Source: an uncultured Saprospiraceae bacterium (GTDB lineage: Bacteria > Bacteroidota > Bacteroidia > Chitinophagales > Saprospiraceae). From it: DNA of 39,546 nt. Every line of letters begins with the position of its first letter. Position 1 is the stretch's first letter. The notes below the pieces were generated by a model. The model had not been told where the DNA came from. It saw only the letters and a list, made by a program, of their open reading frames with translations, and did not search any database. The position numbers and the translations under genes are program-made. Shown piece after piece: positions 17,089 through 25,821 of the stretch. Where the stretch lies: assembly GCA_937997635.1 (NCBI GenBank), contig CALLFA010000120.1, positions 1 through 39,546 on the forward strand, written 5' to 3'.

Positions 17089-18258
17089 TTATTTTTTTAT
17101 CAACCATTGCTGAGGATTCAACTTTGATTGTCCTTTCCAAATTTGGAGTTGAAGTTCGGATATATCATTGGTAATGGCAAGTGATCCTATCTTTTGTCCT
17201 CGGTCTATTTGTTGGCCTGCTTGCACATTGACTGCTGCCAATCGTCCATATACTAAAAAATAAGAGCCAACATTGATGATCACAACATTTCCAAATCCAG
17301 GTATCTGATTGATGGAAGTGACCGTACCCGAGAAAATTGACTTTACTTCACTACCAGGATTTGTTCGTATATCTATGCCGTCATTGTCGATTTTGACATT
17401 TCGATTTGTGGGATGTGTTCGAGTACCAAAACCAGTACTTATGATGCCACTTCTTACAGGCCAAGGTAGTCGTCCCTTATTGTCCTCAAATGATCCGGAC
17501 AATGCGATGTCTTCCGTTGTTGAATTCCCTGACCGATTCAGTTCTCTTCGAATAGCATCACTAATTAATTGTTCTAGTTTTTCTTTTTCTTTTTGTTGTT
17601 CCCTTAATTGAGTTAGTAATTTTTTCTCATCTTTTTCTAGACTTTTAAGCGTTGAATTTTGCTTATTCAATTCACTACTCAATTGTTTTTTTTGTCTGTC
17701 TCCTTCTGATAATAATTCTTCTTGTTTTAATCGAGATTCTTTGATATTGACTAATAAGTAGTTTATACTGTCGGCATGAATTTTTAGATTCTGGCCCTTT
17801 TGGTCAGTGTATCGAGTTAATTGGTTATAGTATTGAAGTTTACGAAATGATTCCTTTAAGGACTCTGCAGATATTATATCGACTAAAATATTGGAACTTA
17901 ATTTTTGCTTGACATTGGCACGTAACAAGTGACCCCAGTTTTCTTTAACTGAAGCATAGTCTTTTTCTACATTTTCTACTTGACGTTCATAAGCTGAAAT
18001 AGTTGCTTCCGTTTCCACTAATTGCTTTGAAATGTTACTAATTAATTGTTCTCTATTTTTTACTTGTTCTTTAATGACTTTATATTCATCAATGACTTTT
18101 GTTTTCTTAGACTTCGTGTTTTTTAAATACTTATTTGTTAGTTCTATTTTTTTATTGAGTCGAGATTGTTCTTTTTGTAGATCAGAAGCAGTCTGGCCAT
18201 GTAATACAGATGCGCATAATACGCAATAATAGAGTATGAATGAAAGTCTAGTTATCAA
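17089..18258 (-). CDS. EnvC-like murein hydrolase activator with a degenerate LytM domain
   Basis: The protein has 389 residues from a TTG at 18258 that overlaps the DUF4292 gene by 11 bp. This start gives a clean signal peptide (ITRLSFILYYCVLCASVLHGQ); longer frames would run deep into the upstream gene. Residues about 25-250 form a long coiled coil. The C-terminal 100 residues are an M23/LytM fold (PVRSGIISTGFGTRTHP) with most zinc ligands lost: NDGIDI lacks the usual His, YGRL replaces YxHL, and LQLQIW replaces the LHFE-type ending. This matches EnvC-type activators, which bind and activate amidases rather than cutting peptidoglycan. It probably acts in the periplasm during cell division. 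Confidence 0.88.
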   Translation of the reverse strand: MITRLSFILYYCVLCASVLHGQTASDLQKEQSRLNKKIELTNKYLKNTKSKKTKVIDEYKVIKEQVKNREQLISNISKQLVETEATISAYERQVENVEKDYASVKENWGHLLRANVKQKLSSNILVDIISAESLKESFRKLQYYNQLTRYTDQKGQNLKIHADSINYLLVNIKESRLKQEELLSEGDRQKKQLSSELNKQNSTLKSLEKDEKKLLTQLREQQKEKEKLEQLISDAIRRELNRSGNSTTEDIALSGSFEDNKGRLPWPVRSGIISTGFGTRTHPTNRNVKIDNDGIDIRTNPGSEVKSIFSGTVTSINQIPGFGNVVIINVGSYFLVYGRLAAVNVQAGQQIDRGQKIGSLAITNDISELQLQIWKGQSKLNPQQWLIKK

Positions 18259-19006
18259 AAGTCTCGTAATGTGGTGGTATGTTAAATGGCATTGATTTGG
18301 GCACATTAAATTCAACATCTGAAATTGTAATTTCTGCTGAACCAATTTCATTATCATCAATAGGAGCAAAATACTTACGCTTGTGCGAATAATATCTACC
18401 ATCTTTTGGCATATAGTCTTCAAAAAATATTTTCACTTCTCTACCATATGTGTCTATGATTGAATGTTCTCTCATAATCAAAGAACCGGCATCTATTAAA
18501 TACCGTACAGTATAGTTACCTGATGCCCCAAAGAGTTCGTAGTCGTCACCGATCCTTTTGACTCGAACTGAGCCAGGATCAGGTTCTAAAGCATTACCAA
18601 CCAGGAATGTTTGGATCTTTTCAAATTCTAAATCAATACCATACAGGTCTGAAAATTTTTCTACCGTCTTTTTCTCATAATAATTTTCGAATGGATAGAC
18701 CACATAAATGGAGTCCGGCCTAATTTGCATTCGAGCTCCAGTAATTCCAAATTTTTTAAAATTCATCCAGATTATACTGTCTCGTTTGATTCTAACATTC
18801 GCTGTCACTCTTCCAGATTCATAACTACTTTCAAAATTAATCTTTGCTTTGCACGAAAACCAATCGAAAGCGACATTGTGTTTGGTAACTGCTTTCACTA
18901 AATCATCTTCACTTCTTTCTCTGAAGGAAGAATCTAGTGCCGCTTGCTTGGATTTACATGAAAGAAACAAAAAGCAACTAAGAACAATAACAATGGATAA
19001 CCTCAA
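18248..19006 (-). CDS. DUF4292 lipoprotein
   Basis: This is a 252-residue lipoprotein with lipobox LFLSC (Cys17) and the DUF4292 fold, related in shape to LolA/LolB-type lipid-binding beta proteins. It contains FSCKAKINFESSYESGRVTANVRIKRDSIIWMNF, diagnostic of the family. In many Bacteroidota this gene sits between a TPR protein and an EnvC-like protein, exactly as here. The TPR gene ends 12 bp upstream, and the EnvC start overlaps its end. An envelope-assembly or lipoprotein-trafficking role is plausible but unproven. Confidence 0.9.
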   Translation of the reverse strand: MRLSIVIVLSCFLFLSCKSKQAALDSSFRERSEDDLVKAVTKHNVAFDWFSCKAKINFESSYESGRVTANVRIKRDSIIWMNFKKFGITGARMQIRPDSIYVVYPFENYYEKKTVEKFSDLYGIDLEFEKIQTFLVGNALEPDPGSVRVKRIGDDYELFGASGNYTVRYLIDAGSLIMREHSIIDTYGREVKIFFEDYMPKDGRYYSHKRKYFAPIDDNEIGSAEITISDVEFNVPKSMPFNIPPHYETFDN

Positions 19007-19018
19007 TATAGTTATGTT

Positions 19019-20491
19019 TTAATTTAGACGACTCTGAATTTGATTTAGCAGTTTTTCAAGTATAGGGTCTTTCTTATCACCAACCACTTCTACAGCATTA
19101 TCAGCAAACATATTTGCCTTTTTAACATCGCCATAGTTTAAGGCAGTTTGTGCAGCGACGATATTGAGTTGATATTTTAATGATTCATTTCTAGAGGACA
19201 TCAAAAGACCTTCTTCAAAACTGTCCATAGCTTCTGCGTAGAATTCTTTTCGTTCTGATTTATATTCAGCATCGCTTATGCCTTTTAAGAATCTGTCTTC
19301 TTTTGACATTTTTGGTTCGATACGAGCACCATAAGCTTTACCATAATAATAAAAGCACAATGGTTGATTAGGATAATATGTCAGCGCATCATCTGCTACA
19401 GTAGCAAGTTGTTCGTATTCACCCATTCTATCCAAGCCATTCATCAACTGCTCCCAAACAGGAAATACCTTTTTGGTTAATTTAATGGCCTTCTTGTAAT
19501 TTTCTACTGCGGGTTCAACATTGTCTAAAGCCATATGGGCATCTCCCAGTATTGCAAAGGTTTTTGCATCGGTTGGGTGTGTTTCTTGTAGTGTATTTAA
19601 GTTTGACATCAAAGCCTGCTGAGCGGCTTCATCTAGTGATTGGATTTTAGTCACAAACGGAAGCAGCTCTTGAATTTTTTTATCAATTGTAATGTCTTCT
19701 TTAGCAACCAGACTATTGATGGATTGTAAGAAATATGTGTCAGCGTCATCACTTGAAGATTTTGATGACAAAGCCATATTTGCTGCTGGGTCGTTTGGAT
19801 CTATGCTTAATATTTGTTGATATGTTATTTTCGCGTCTTTCTTCTTGCCAATTTCATTATAATAACTGGCAAGATTATTCAGATAGCGGGTATTGGTTGG
19901 ATCGCTGTTCACAAGTTTGATCAGTTCTTTGACAGCATCATTAGATTTGCCAGTTAACCTTAGAAGTTCAAATTTTTGCCTACTGATGTCCTCTGTTATG
20001 CCAACAACATTTTCAAGTTTGTTTAATGTGGCAAATGCATCTTTATATTCAGTGGCTTTTACAGTAAGTTCGACATGTTTTTGCAAAGTCGCTGCATCTC
20101 TTGGGTTAAGGCTTACTAGTCTGCTTGAAACTTCGGCGGCATCTTTGAATCGTTCTTTTGATTCAAGGAACGTCATGTAAGCACGGCTATACCAATGATT
20201 GGTTGGAGATAAATTGACAGCTTTCTTGATGTATTTTTCCAAACTATCATCATCACCCAACTGAGCATACACTCTGCTCAATTCGTAAGAGATAGCATCA
20301 TTGTTAGGTTGTTTCTTAAGCGCTTGCTTATACAACTCCTCTGCTTTCTCATATTTTTCAAGAAGAAACTGCGTTTTCGCCTGTAAGAATAGATCTTGAT
20401 GTTGGATTTCTTCTTCCGTATAAATGCCTGGTTGTGCTGGCAAAAATGCAGGTGCGAGAAGAACTGTAATTATGATGACCCTGAATAACAT
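19019..20491 (-). CDS. Secreted TPR-repeat protein of the DUF4292/EnvC operon
   Basis: The protein has 490 residues with a signal peptide (LFRVIIITVLLAPAFLPAQ). About ten tetratricopeptide repeats follow; the clearest are AEELYKQALKKQPNNDAISYELSRVYAQLGD, the LNNLASYYNEIGKKKDAKITYQQIL segment and LGDAHMALDNVEPAVENYKKAI. It should be a periplasmic or outer-membrane-facing scaffold. It leads the envelope operon with DUF4292 and EnvC, and its conserved association suggests a shared role in cell-envelope building. Confidence 0.88.
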   Translation of the reverse strand: MLFRVIIITVLLAPAFLPAQPGIYTEEEIQHQDLFLQAKTQFLLEKYEKAEELYKQALKKQPNNDAISYELSRVYAQLGDDDSLEKYIKKAVNLSPTNHWYSRAYMTFLESKERFKDAAEVSSRLVSLNPRDAATLQKHVELTVKATEYKDAFATLNKLENVVGITEDISRQKFELLRLTGKSNDAVKELIKLVNSDPTNTRYLNNLASYYNEIGKKKDAKITYQQILSIDPNDPAANMALSSKSSSDDADTYFLQSINSLVAKEDITIDKKIQELLPFVTKIQSLDEAAQQALMSNLNTLQETHPTDAKTFAILGDAHMALDNVEPAVENYKKAIKLTKKVFPVWEQLMNGLDRMGEYEQLATVADDALTYYPNQPLCFYYYGKAYGARIEPKMSKEDRFLKGISDAEYKSERKEFYAEAMDSFEEGLLMSSRNESLKYQLNIVAAQTALNYGDVKKANMFADNAVEVVGDKKDPILEKLLNQIQSRLN

Positions 20492-20537
20492 ATCTGTTTA
20501 ACGTATTTAATGGATTTTGAGATATGTTTTTAACCAC

Positions 20538-21971
20538 TTATTCCATTACGGTTAACTTTAACATATTCGTTCTAAATTTTCTTTTAATCGGCATGCTTCC
20601 CGTATTGATGGCTACATCGCCTTTCTTAAGAAGATTCTTCTCTCTTAGAATGTTTGTAAGGTCTGAAATAGTTTCGTCTGTTGTCGTAAACTTATTATAA
20701 AGAAATGATTTGACACCCCAAATAAGATTCATCAGACACGACATCTCGTGATTACTTGTAAACACATAGATGCCACATGGTGGACGATAACTGGAGATTT
20801 TAAATGCTGTATAGCCAGATTCAGTGATTGATAAAATGGCTTTTGCTTTAACTTCTTCTGCCGTTTTTGCAGCTGTAATGCAAATCACATCGGAATGGTA
20901 TGTCTTTGAGGTTTTATCTGCTTTCGGCCTCTTACCTTGAATCATGTAGTTCTTTTCTGCTTCCTCAATGATATTATTCATCGCCTCTACTACCCTTTCT
21001 GGATGATTCCCTACAGATGTCTCACCACTTAACATTACAGCATCTGCGCCATCATGTACTGCATTAGCTACATCTGTAACTTCTGCACGTGTTGGGTTAT
21101 AATTCGTGATCATACTGTCCATCATCTGAGTCGCAACAATGACAGGTTTTGCCTTTTGAATGCATCGTTTGATGATGTTTTTTTGAATGAAAGGAATCTT
21201 TTCAATAGGCACTTCAACGCCTAAATCACCTCTGGCTACCATAATAGCATCTGTTGCTTTTATGATTTCTTTTATGTTTTTGACAGCTTCTGGCTTCTCA
21301 ATCTTAGCAATGACTTTGGCGATATGGCCACTGTCTTTGATCATGGCTTTCAGATCAGTTATTTCTTCAGCAGTCCGAACGAACGATAAAGCAATCCAAT
21401 GCACAGGTTGAGTCAAGATATACTTTAGGTCTTCATAATCTTTCTCCGTCATCGCTGGTAGAGAAATATTCGTTTCGGGTAGGTTTACACCTTTATTGGA
21501 TTTTAAGATTCCACCATACAATGTTTTTAGAGTCACATTCTTCTTGAGATCTGTGTCTACTACCTCAAAAATCATGGTACCATCATCGACCAATATCTTT
21601 TCTCCAACTTTTACATCTTTTGCGAAACGCTCATAGCTCATATAAGCGCGTTCTTTTGTTCCTATACATTTTTCATTGGTAAAGACTATTTCATCTCCCT
21701 TATTGAGCTCTACGCCGTCATCAGTCATTTTACCAATGCGGAGTTTGGGACCTTGCAAATCAGCCAGTATCCCGATATGTAAGTTGTATTTTTTATTGAT
21801 GCCAACAATTCTACTAATTGTTTCTCCATGGGTCTCATGATCTCCATGTGAGAAATTCAATCTGAAAATATCAGTTCCATTCTGGATTAATTTCAGCAAC
21901 ATATCTTCGTCACGGGAAGCTGGTCCCAGAGTAGCAACAATCTTAGTACTTTGCTTATCTCTTATTTTCAT
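20538..21971 (-). CDS. pyk: Pyruvate kinase
   Basis: This is a 477-residue glycolytic enzyme converting phosphoenolpyruvate and ADP to pyruvate and ATP. It has the N-terminal TKIVATLGPASRDEDML, RLNFSHGDHETH, and the active-site motif IAKIEKPEAVKNIKEI with the catalytic Lys. IMVARGDLGVEVP and VIVATQMMDSM follow. The C-terminal domain (about 345-477) is complete. It lies 46 bp upstream of the TPR gene and may read into that operon. Confidence 0.97.
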   Translation of the reverse strand: MKIRDKQSTKIVATLGPASRDEDMLLKLIQNGTDIFRLNFSHGDHETHGETISRIVGINKKYNLHIGILADLQGPKLRIGKMTDDGVELNKGDEIVFTNEKCIGTKERAYMSYERFAKDVKVGEKILVDDGTMIFEVVDTDLKKNVTLKTLYGGILKSNKGVNLPETNISLPAMTEKDYEDLKYILTQPVHWIALSFVRTAEEITDLKAMIKDSGHIAKVIAKIEKPEAVKNIKEIIKATDAIMVARGDLGVEVPIEKIPFIQKNIIKRCIQKAKPVIVATQMMDSMITNYNPTRAEVTDVANAVHDGADAVMLSGETSVGNHPERVVEAMNNIIEEAEKNYMIQGKRPKADKTSKTYHSDVICITAAKTAEEVKAKAILSITESGYTAFKISSYRPPCGIYVFTSNHEMSCLMNLIWGVKSFLYNKFTTTDETISDLTNILREKNLLKKGDVAINTGSMPIKRKFRTNMLKLTVME

Positions 21972-22282
21972 TTGAGTAAGTGTAAATTATACAATAATTA
22001 AGCTGGTAAATGTACATAGAAGCACGATCAATTGTTGCACTATCCAAGCAAATCTTTGAAGTTAACCCCAAAATTAAGCAAATGGCAATTTAACGGGTGG
22101 TCTAATCAACCATTAAAAACAAGTATTTTACACAAATATTTTCGTGTTTAAATATCTGAATATCAGTTGTTTATATTAGTTTTATGGGTGAGGTATTGAT
22201 ATAGTGGAACTAAATTATTCAATAATTTCTTTGTTGTAGATATTACTTAAATATATTTTCGCGCTAACAAAAGCATTGAATT
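21972..22282. other. Divergent promoter region between pyk and acpP
   Basis: This 311-bp gap contains no gene that I can support. It carries the acpP promoter (22230-22261) and must also hold the pyk promoter, for which only a weak TACACTTA is visible next to the start codon. Confidence 0.6.
22230..22261 (+). promoter_or_regulatory. Promoter of acpP
   Basis: TTTG (22230-22233) and TATTTTCG (22254-22261) are separated by 20 bp. This matches the Bacteroidota TTTG / TAnnTTTG pattern with a single mismatch, and leaves a leader of about 17 bases before the acpP ATG. Confidence 0.6.
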
Positions 22283-22513
22283 ATGTCAGAAATTGCAGAA
22301 AAAGTTAAAAAAATTATTGTCGATAAATTAGGTGTTGACGAATCAGAAGTAACTCCAGAAGCGAGTTTTACTGACGATTTAGGCGCAGATTCTTTAGACA
22401 CCGTTGAGTTAATCATGGAGTTTGAAAAAGAATTTGATATCTCAATTCCAGACGAACAAGCTGAAACGATTCAAACTGTTGGTCAGGCAATTGGGTTTTT
22501 AGAAGCCAAATAA
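22283..22513 (+). CDS. acpP: Acyl carrier protein
   Basis: This is a 76-residue acidic carrier of growing fatty acyl chains. Ser37 in [15 protein letters not shown] receives the 4'-phosphopantetheine arm. Length and four-helix layout are standard. It is followed by fabF and rnc, the gene order usual in many bacteria. Confidence 0.98.
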   Translation: MSEIAEKVKKIIVDKLGVDESEVTPEASFTDDLGADSLDTVELIMEFEKEFDISIPDEQAETIQTVGQAIGFLEAK

Positions 22514-22536
22514 GTTTTTTTACTTAAAAGAAATAG

Positions 22537-22577
22537 TATCCACAGGAGCAGTATGCTACTGTGGATATTTTATTTTT
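22537..22577 (+). terminator. Terminator-like hairpin between acpP and fabF
   Basis: TATCCACAG (22537-22545) pairs with CTGTGGATA (22559-22567). Inside it AGCA pairs with TGCT around a GTA loop. A TTTTATTTTT tract follows. Partial termination here would give more acpP than fabF transcript. Confidence 0.75.
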
Positions 22578-22591
22578 GGTAGTTTTGATTT

Positions 22592-23839
22592 ATGAATCGA
22601 GTTGTTGTCACTGGCTTGGGAGCGATCACTCCGATAGGTAACACAATGCCTGAATACAAAAAGGCCCTATTAGAAGGAGTGAGTGGTGCTGCTATCATCA
22701 CACATTTTGATCCTGAGACCTATTCCACTAAGTTTGCATGTGAGGTCAAAAACTTCAATGTAGAAGACCATATGCACAGACGTGAAGCGCGTCGACAGGA
22801 CCCATTTACTCATTATGCTATGGTCGCTTGCGAAGAAGCCATTCAAGATTGTGGGTTGGATTTAGAGACAGCTGATAAGGACGATATAGGGGTCATCTGG
22901 GCAAGTGGAATTGGTGGTTTAGGAACAATGGAACAAGAGATAGGTTACAATGCGATAAATCCAGTGCCTGTCAGATACAATCCATTTTTCATACCTAAAT
23001 TAATCGTCGATATAGCTGCAGGTCACATTTCGATTAAATATGGTTTCAGAGGTCCAAATTTTGCAACTGTATCAGCTTGTGCATCGTCCAACAATGCTAT
23101 CTCTTCAGCTTTCGATACCATTAGGCTGAATAAAGCATCAGTTATTGTCTGCGGAGGTTCTGAAGCCTCATGCACAAAAACAGGAATTGGAGGCTTTGGT
23201 GCTATAAAAGCATTGTCCAAACGAAACGACGATCCAAAAACAGCTTCCAGACCATTTGATAAAGACAGAGACGGCTTTGTATTGGGAGAAGGCGCTGGGG
23301 CTTTAATACTAGAAAATCTTGACCACGCAAGAGCAAGAGGAGCAAAGATTTATGCAGAAATTGTAGGTACAGCAAATACTGCTGACGCACACCACATCAC
23401 AGCACCTCATCCAGAAGGACTAGGTGCTTCTAATGTGATGAAAAAAGCACTGAAAGAGGCACAATTGAATCTGGAAGATATTGATTACATCAATGTTCAT
23501 GGTACGTCTACCCCACTAGGAGATATTGCTGAATCTAAAGCAATCAAACAGGTGTTTGGTGATCATGCCTATAATTTGAATATCAGTTCGACAAAGTCAA
23601 TGACAGGCCACTTATTAGGGGCTGCAGGTGCTATTGAGGCTTTAGCTGCTATCGTTGCTATTCAAGAAAATGCGGTACCTCCAACAATAAATCACTTCAC
23701 AGATGACCCTGAATTAGATCAAAAGCTTAACTTTACATTCAACCAAGCACAAAGTCGGTCCGTTAATGCGGTTTTAAGTAACACATTTGGATTTGGCGGA
23801 CATAATTCATCAATCATTTTTAAGTCATTCAGTGATTAA
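22592..23839 (+). CDS. fabF: 3-oxoacyl-ACP synthase II (FabF)
   Basis: This is a 415-residue condensing enzyme that extends acyl-ACP with malonyl-ACP in fatty-acid synthesis. The catalytic triad is visible: Cys163 in VSACASSNNAI, His303 in INVHGTSTPLGD and His340 in SMTGHLLGAAG. The start VVVTGLGAITPIG and the end NTFGFGGHNSSIIF are typical. It lies downstream of acpP, separated by a terminator-like hairpin, and six bases upstream of rnc. Confidence 0.97.
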   Translation: MNRVVVTGLGAITPIGNTMPEYKKALLEGVSGAAIITHFDPETYSTKFACEVKNFNVEDHMHRREARRQDPFTHYAMVACEEAIQDCGLDLETADKDDIGVIWASGIGGLGTMEQEIGYNAINPVPVRYNPFFIPKLIVDIAAGHISIKYGFRGPNFATVSACASSNNAISSAFDTIRLNKASVIVCGGSEASCTKTGIGGFGAIKALSKRNDDPKTASRPFDKDRDGFVLGEGAGALILENLDHARARGAKIYAEIVGTANTADAHHITAPHPEGLGASNVMKKALKEAQLNLEDIDYINVHGTSTPLGDIAESKAIKQVFGDHAYNLNISSTKSMTGHLLGAAGAIEALAAIVAIQENAVPPTINHFTDDPELDQKLNFTFNQAQSRSVNAVLSNTFGFGGHNSSIIFKSFSD

Positions 23840-23845
23840 GACTAA

Positions 23846-24565
23846 GTGCTAAGATTTTACAACTACTATATCTCTCCGGACAAGCCGCTTGCCCGTAAGC
23901 TAAAGTCGATTTTAGGCTTTACACCTAAGCGATTGAATTTATTTAAGTTGGCTTTCTATCACAAATCCATGAAGAATGTCTCTGATGGCATTGATCATTA
24001 TAACAATGAACGTTTAGAGTATCTGGGAGACGCCCTTTTGAGTACGATTGTTGCAGACTATCTCTTTAAGAAATACCCAAATAGTGACGAAGGTTTTCTC
24101 ACCAAAATGAGATCCAAAATTGTCAAAAGAAAGTCTTTAAATACCCTCGCTGAAAAGATGGGTTTAGATTTAATCCTATCCAGTTATTCACAAGGAAAAT
24201 TAAGTAATGCGATGATGGGCAATGCCCTTGAAGCACTTGTTGGCGCCATTTATCTGGAGTATGGGTACAAATTCACCAAAAAATACGTCATTAAGAAAAT
24301 ACTCAGAGAATACATAGACATCCACGAACTGGAAACTTTTGATGATAATTTTAAAAGTCGCCTTTTAGAGTATTGCCAGAAGCATGGACATAATGTAGAT
24401 TTTCGATTGATCACTAAATACAAGCACGATAAAAGGGACAGATTTAAAGTTGCGATCGTGTTGAATGGTAATGAAGTAGCTTATGGTGATGACTTTAATA
24501 AGAAGTCTGCTGAGCAAGAAGCCTCAAAGTTAGCTTTAAATGAATTGACCCCTTTAAGTGCTTAA
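23846..24565 (+). CDS. rnc: Ribonuclease III
   Basis: This is a 239-residue double-strand-specific endoribonuclease for rRNA and mRNA processing. The catalytic signature NERLEYLGDALLS (Glu55, Glu58, Asp62) and the second acidic site NALEALVGAIYLE are present. A double-stranded-RNA-binding domain (about 167-235) ends in KKSAEQEASKLALNEL. The start is a GTG six bases after the fabF stop. Its stop overlaps the next ATG (TAATG). Confidence 0.95.
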   Translation: MLRFYNYYISPDKPLARKLKSILGFTPKRLNLFKLAFYHKSMKNVSDGIDHYNNERLEYLGDALLSTIVADYLFKKYPNSDEGFLTKMRSKIVKRKSLNTLAEKMGLDLILSSYSQGKLSNAMMGNALEALVGAIYLEYGYKFTKKYVIKKILREYIDIHELETFDDNFKSRLLEYCQKHGHNVDFRLITKYKHDKRDRFKVAIVLNGNEVAYGDDFNKKSAEQEASKLALNELTPLSA

Positions 24566-25755
24566 TGGATTCACTTACTCAGATTGTATTAGGAGCAGCA
24601 GTTTCAGAAGTTAGTGTTGGTAAAAAAATCGGCAACAGATCGATTTTATGGGGTGGAATCGCTGGCACAATACCTGATCTTGATGTCATTTCTAATCTTT
24701 GGATGGATCCACTTGATGCATTAGCTTTTCATAGAGGTATTTCACATTCTTTTTTGTTTGCTTTTCTAGCTCCTCCCTTATTGGGATTTCTTGTCCATTC
24801 CATTTACAAATCGAAGCATCACAAACAGATAGCTTTAGCTTGTTGGAGTCTTTTGTTTGGTGGATTGGCACTTGCAATCTTATTTTCTGGAGCACATATC
24901 GGTGTTAAATTGATGTCAGTGTTCTTGGTTAGTGTAATTGTAAGATCTTTCTATCGAAGATACTTTCACAATGAGCGGGACTTGCCAGAAGCATCCATTA
25001 AAGACTGGATTATACTGTTTTTTGTTGCCATTGTTACACATCCGATGTTGGACACATTTACGACTTATGGCACACAATTGTTACAGCCATTTACTAATTC
25101 TAGATTTAGTTTTTGCAATATTTCCGTTGCAGATCCTCTATACACAATTCCTATAATAGTTTCTTTAGTCATGATGTCAAGGTACGCTAAAGAAAAAAGG
25201 ATTCGACGTAAAATTGTATGGATTGGTTTGGCCTTCAGCTCGTTATACATGGTATTTACTTTGTGGAATAAAAGTCAAATCAATACTGTTTTTGAAAAAA
25301 GTCTCCAAGAGAGTGAAATCGATTACAAACGATACATGACGTCCCCGACTATATTAAATAATGCGTTGTGGTTTTGTATTGCAGAACGAGAAGATGATTT
25401 TGTCTATGGATTATACTCTGTCTTTGATTCGAAAAATCGGGTGACATTAGAAACGATTCCAAAAAATTATGACTTGTTAGCAGCCAAGGAATCTGATCAT
25501 ACTGTCAACACATTAGATTGGTTTAGCGATGGTTATTATACTATTATTGAAAGGGAAGATGGCATCATGCAATTGAATGATATGCGGTTTGGGATATTTG
25601 ATGATGGCGAAGGCAATGAAGACTATATTTTTAGATTTGATTTGCAGAAGGATGTCAATGGCAATTATCTTCTGGTGAGAGAACAAGCTGGTCCTCCTAA
25701 CGATAAGCGGAAGGATATTTTCAAGCAGTTGTGGGTGAGGATTAAAGGGGTTTAG
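24565..25755 (+). CDS. YdjM/DUF457-type metal-dependent membrane hydrolase
   Basis: This is a 396-residue membrane protein. The opening MDSLTQIVLGAAVSEV, followed by GTIPDLDVI, HRGISHSFLFAF and VATHPMLDTFTTYG-type segments (here IVTHPMLDTFTTYGTQLL), is the Asp/His pattern of the LexA-binding, inner-membrane metal-dependent hydrolase family. About five transmembrane helices end near residue 235, and a soluble C-terminal domain follows. The start overlaps the rnc stop, so it is coupled to it. The biochemical activity of the family is poorly defined. Confidence 0.85.
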   Translation: MDSLTQIVLGAAVSEVSVGKKIGNRSILWGGIAGTIPDLDVISNLWMDPLDALAFHRGISHSFLFAFLAPPLLGFLVHSIYKSKHHKQIALACWSLLFGGLALAILFSGAHIGVKLMSVFLVSVIVRSFYRRYFHNERDLPEASIKDWIILFFVAIVTHPMLDTFTTYGTQLLQPFTNSRFSFCNISVADPLYTIPIIVSLVMMSRYAKEKRIRRKIVWIGLAFSSLYMVFTLWNKSQINTVFEKSLQESEIDYKRYMTSPTILNNALWFCIAEREDDFVYGLYSVFDSKNRVTLETIPKNYDLLAAKESDHTVNTLDWFSDGYYTIIEREDGIMQLNDMRFGIFDDGEGNEDYIFRFDLQKDVNGNYLLVREQAGPPNDKRKDIFKQLWVRIKGV

Positions 25756-25761
25756 ATGGAT

Positions 25762-25817
25762 CTAGGGGCTAGGAACTAGGAGCTAGGAACTAGAAGCTAG
25801 AAGCTAGCGGCTAGGAG
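25762..25817. repeat. Phased heptamer array (CTAGGAG) between convergent genes
   Basis: Eight heptamers of form CTAGNNN run in strict phase: GGG, GAA, GAG, GAA, AAG, AAG, CGG, GAG as the last three bases. They continue into CTAATTA (25818-25824), whose TTA is the cysN stop codon on the other strand. It is the reverse-complement relative of the 14688-14757 array and also fills a convergent gap. Confidence 0.9.
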
Positions 25818-25821
25818 CTAA

